From: Oxalobacteraceae bacterium
Lineage (GTDB): Bacteria > Pseudomonadota > Gammaproteobacteria > Burkholderiales > Burkholderiaceae_D
NCBI GenBank assembly: GCA_021768485.1
Contig: JAIZVZ010000032.1
Span: forward strand, 1-39,579
Length of the DNA: 39,579 bases
Reading direction: 5' to 3'
Shown: piece after piece, positions 39,283-39,579 of the stretch
Position numbering within the stretch: the stretch's first letter is position 1
How the letters are laid out: every line of letters begins with the position of its first letter
The notes under the pieces: generated by a model
What the model was told of the DNA's origin: nothing
The model's database searches: none
What the model saw: the letters and a program-made list of their open reading frames with translations, nothing else
Made by a program: the position numbers and the translations under genes

Positions 39283-39579
39283 CTACAAGCTCGCCAGAAA
39301 GGCCGCCAGATCGTCCTGTTCGCGCGGCGACAAGCCGATGCGGAAACGCCGCTCGTAAAACCGCACGACATCGATCAACTGGGCCGCCGAGCCATTGTGG
39401 AAGTGCGGCGCCCGCGCCGCCACCGCGCGCAAGGTCGGCACCTTGACCTTGCCGATATCGGCCCATTTACCGGAAATCATCGCCACCCCGGGGTCGCTGG
39501 TCTCGATTGTCTCGCCGGTCGCGATATTTTTCAGCGTATAGAGGGGGAGATCGGCCGTGCGCACGGCCGATCTCCCCCT
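39283..39579 (-). CDS. C-terminal part of a c-type cytochrome/peroxidase-like protein (partial)
   Basis: The frame is open to the right edge of the window and its last 93 residues match the end of di-haem cytochrome c peroxidase/MauG-like proteins: VKVPTLRAVAARAPHFHNGS, then AQLIDVVRFYERRF and the final helix PREQDDLAAFLASL. The haem-binding CxxCH motifs would lie outside the window. The first 12 or so codons overlap the terminal 38-bp palindrome, so the N-terminal edge of this fragment may be wrong. Confidence 0.7.
   Translation of the reverse strand, partial: RGRSAVRTADLPLYTLKNIATGETIETSDPGVAMISGKWADIGKVKVPTLRAVAARAPHFHNGSAAQLIDVVRFYERRFRIGLSPREQDDLAAFLASL
39542..39579. repeat. perfect 38-bp palindrome ending at the window edge
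   Basis: The 19 bases from 39542 (AGGGGGAGATCGGCCGTGC) are followed directly by their exact reverse complement, with no loop. The right half ends on the very last base. Confidence 0.95.

Overview
The window (39,579 bases, GC-rich) looks like chromosomal DNA of a betaproteobacterium, most likely of the Oxalobacteraceae type (Massilia, Duganella, Janthinobacterium and relatives). The reasons are the protein families present, the initiator tRNA sequence, and start codon and ribosome-site usage. This placement is inferred from protein and RNA resemblance only. I see no phage, plasmid, transposase, CRISPR or rRNA. The last bases form a perfect 38-bp palindrome that ends exactly at the window edge, so the right end may be a contig end.

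Layout, left to right. (1) 131-2125: a VIT/CCC1-type metal transporter, a persulfide-dioxygenase-like metallo-beta-lactamase-fold enzyme and a small YgaP-like (DUF2892) membrane protein, preceded by an 11-bp phased repeat. (2) 2288-4283: a small membrane protein, a LytS-type kinase and a LytTR response regulator. (3) 4419-8985: a membrane metallophosphoesterase, a penicillin-acylase-family hydrolase and a secreted Gly/Tyr-rich protein. (4) 9527-13595: a Tat-exported three-subunit molybdenum aldehyde oxidoreductase resembling PaoABC. (5) 13762-15940: a GntR(YtrA)-ABC exporter operon with an operator on its promoter. (6) 16235-18681: a small membrane protein, a YghA-like dehydrogenase and the 3' half of a TetA-like exporter (pseudogene). 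(7) 18765-20027: a PA0069-type radical SAM protein behind a near-consensus LexA box. (8) 20126-22166: an MFS exporter and its TetR regulator, with three palindromes on the promoter. (9) 22366-27728: a DUF3820 protein, an SDR enzyme, a DUF945 protein, PBP4 (DacB) and an SsuE-like FMN reductase. (10) 27765-33783: an RND pump with its adaptor, and the DbpA RNA helicase. (11) 34035-36880: initiator tRNA-fMet and the ergothioneine genes egtD-egtB. (12) 36963-39150: an operon of a GntR(YtrA) regulator, a membrane protein and a signal peptidase I. (13) 39283-39579: the C-terminal end of a c-type cytochrome/peroxidase-like protein.

Themes. Several transcription units carry readable control sites: LexA on the radical SAM gene, three palindromes on the tetR-type promoter, and YtrA-type operators on two GntR operons. 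Redox and sulfur functions recur (persulfide oxidation, ergothioneine, flavin reductase, aldehyde oxidation, SDRs), as does export (two ABC/RND systems, one intact MFS and one broken MFS).

The most unusual signal is not a gene. Many of the intergenic spacers carry a short tandem array with a period of 9-16 bp, each with a different unit. The clearest are seven 11-bp slots upstream of the DUF2892 gene, six 12-bp units at 4351-4422 and eight 10-bp units near 22624-22703. I found no wholly new multi-gene system. The best candidates for undescribed biology are the phased spacer repeats, the GntR-membrane protein-LepB operon, and the small membrane protein-kinase-LytTR unit.
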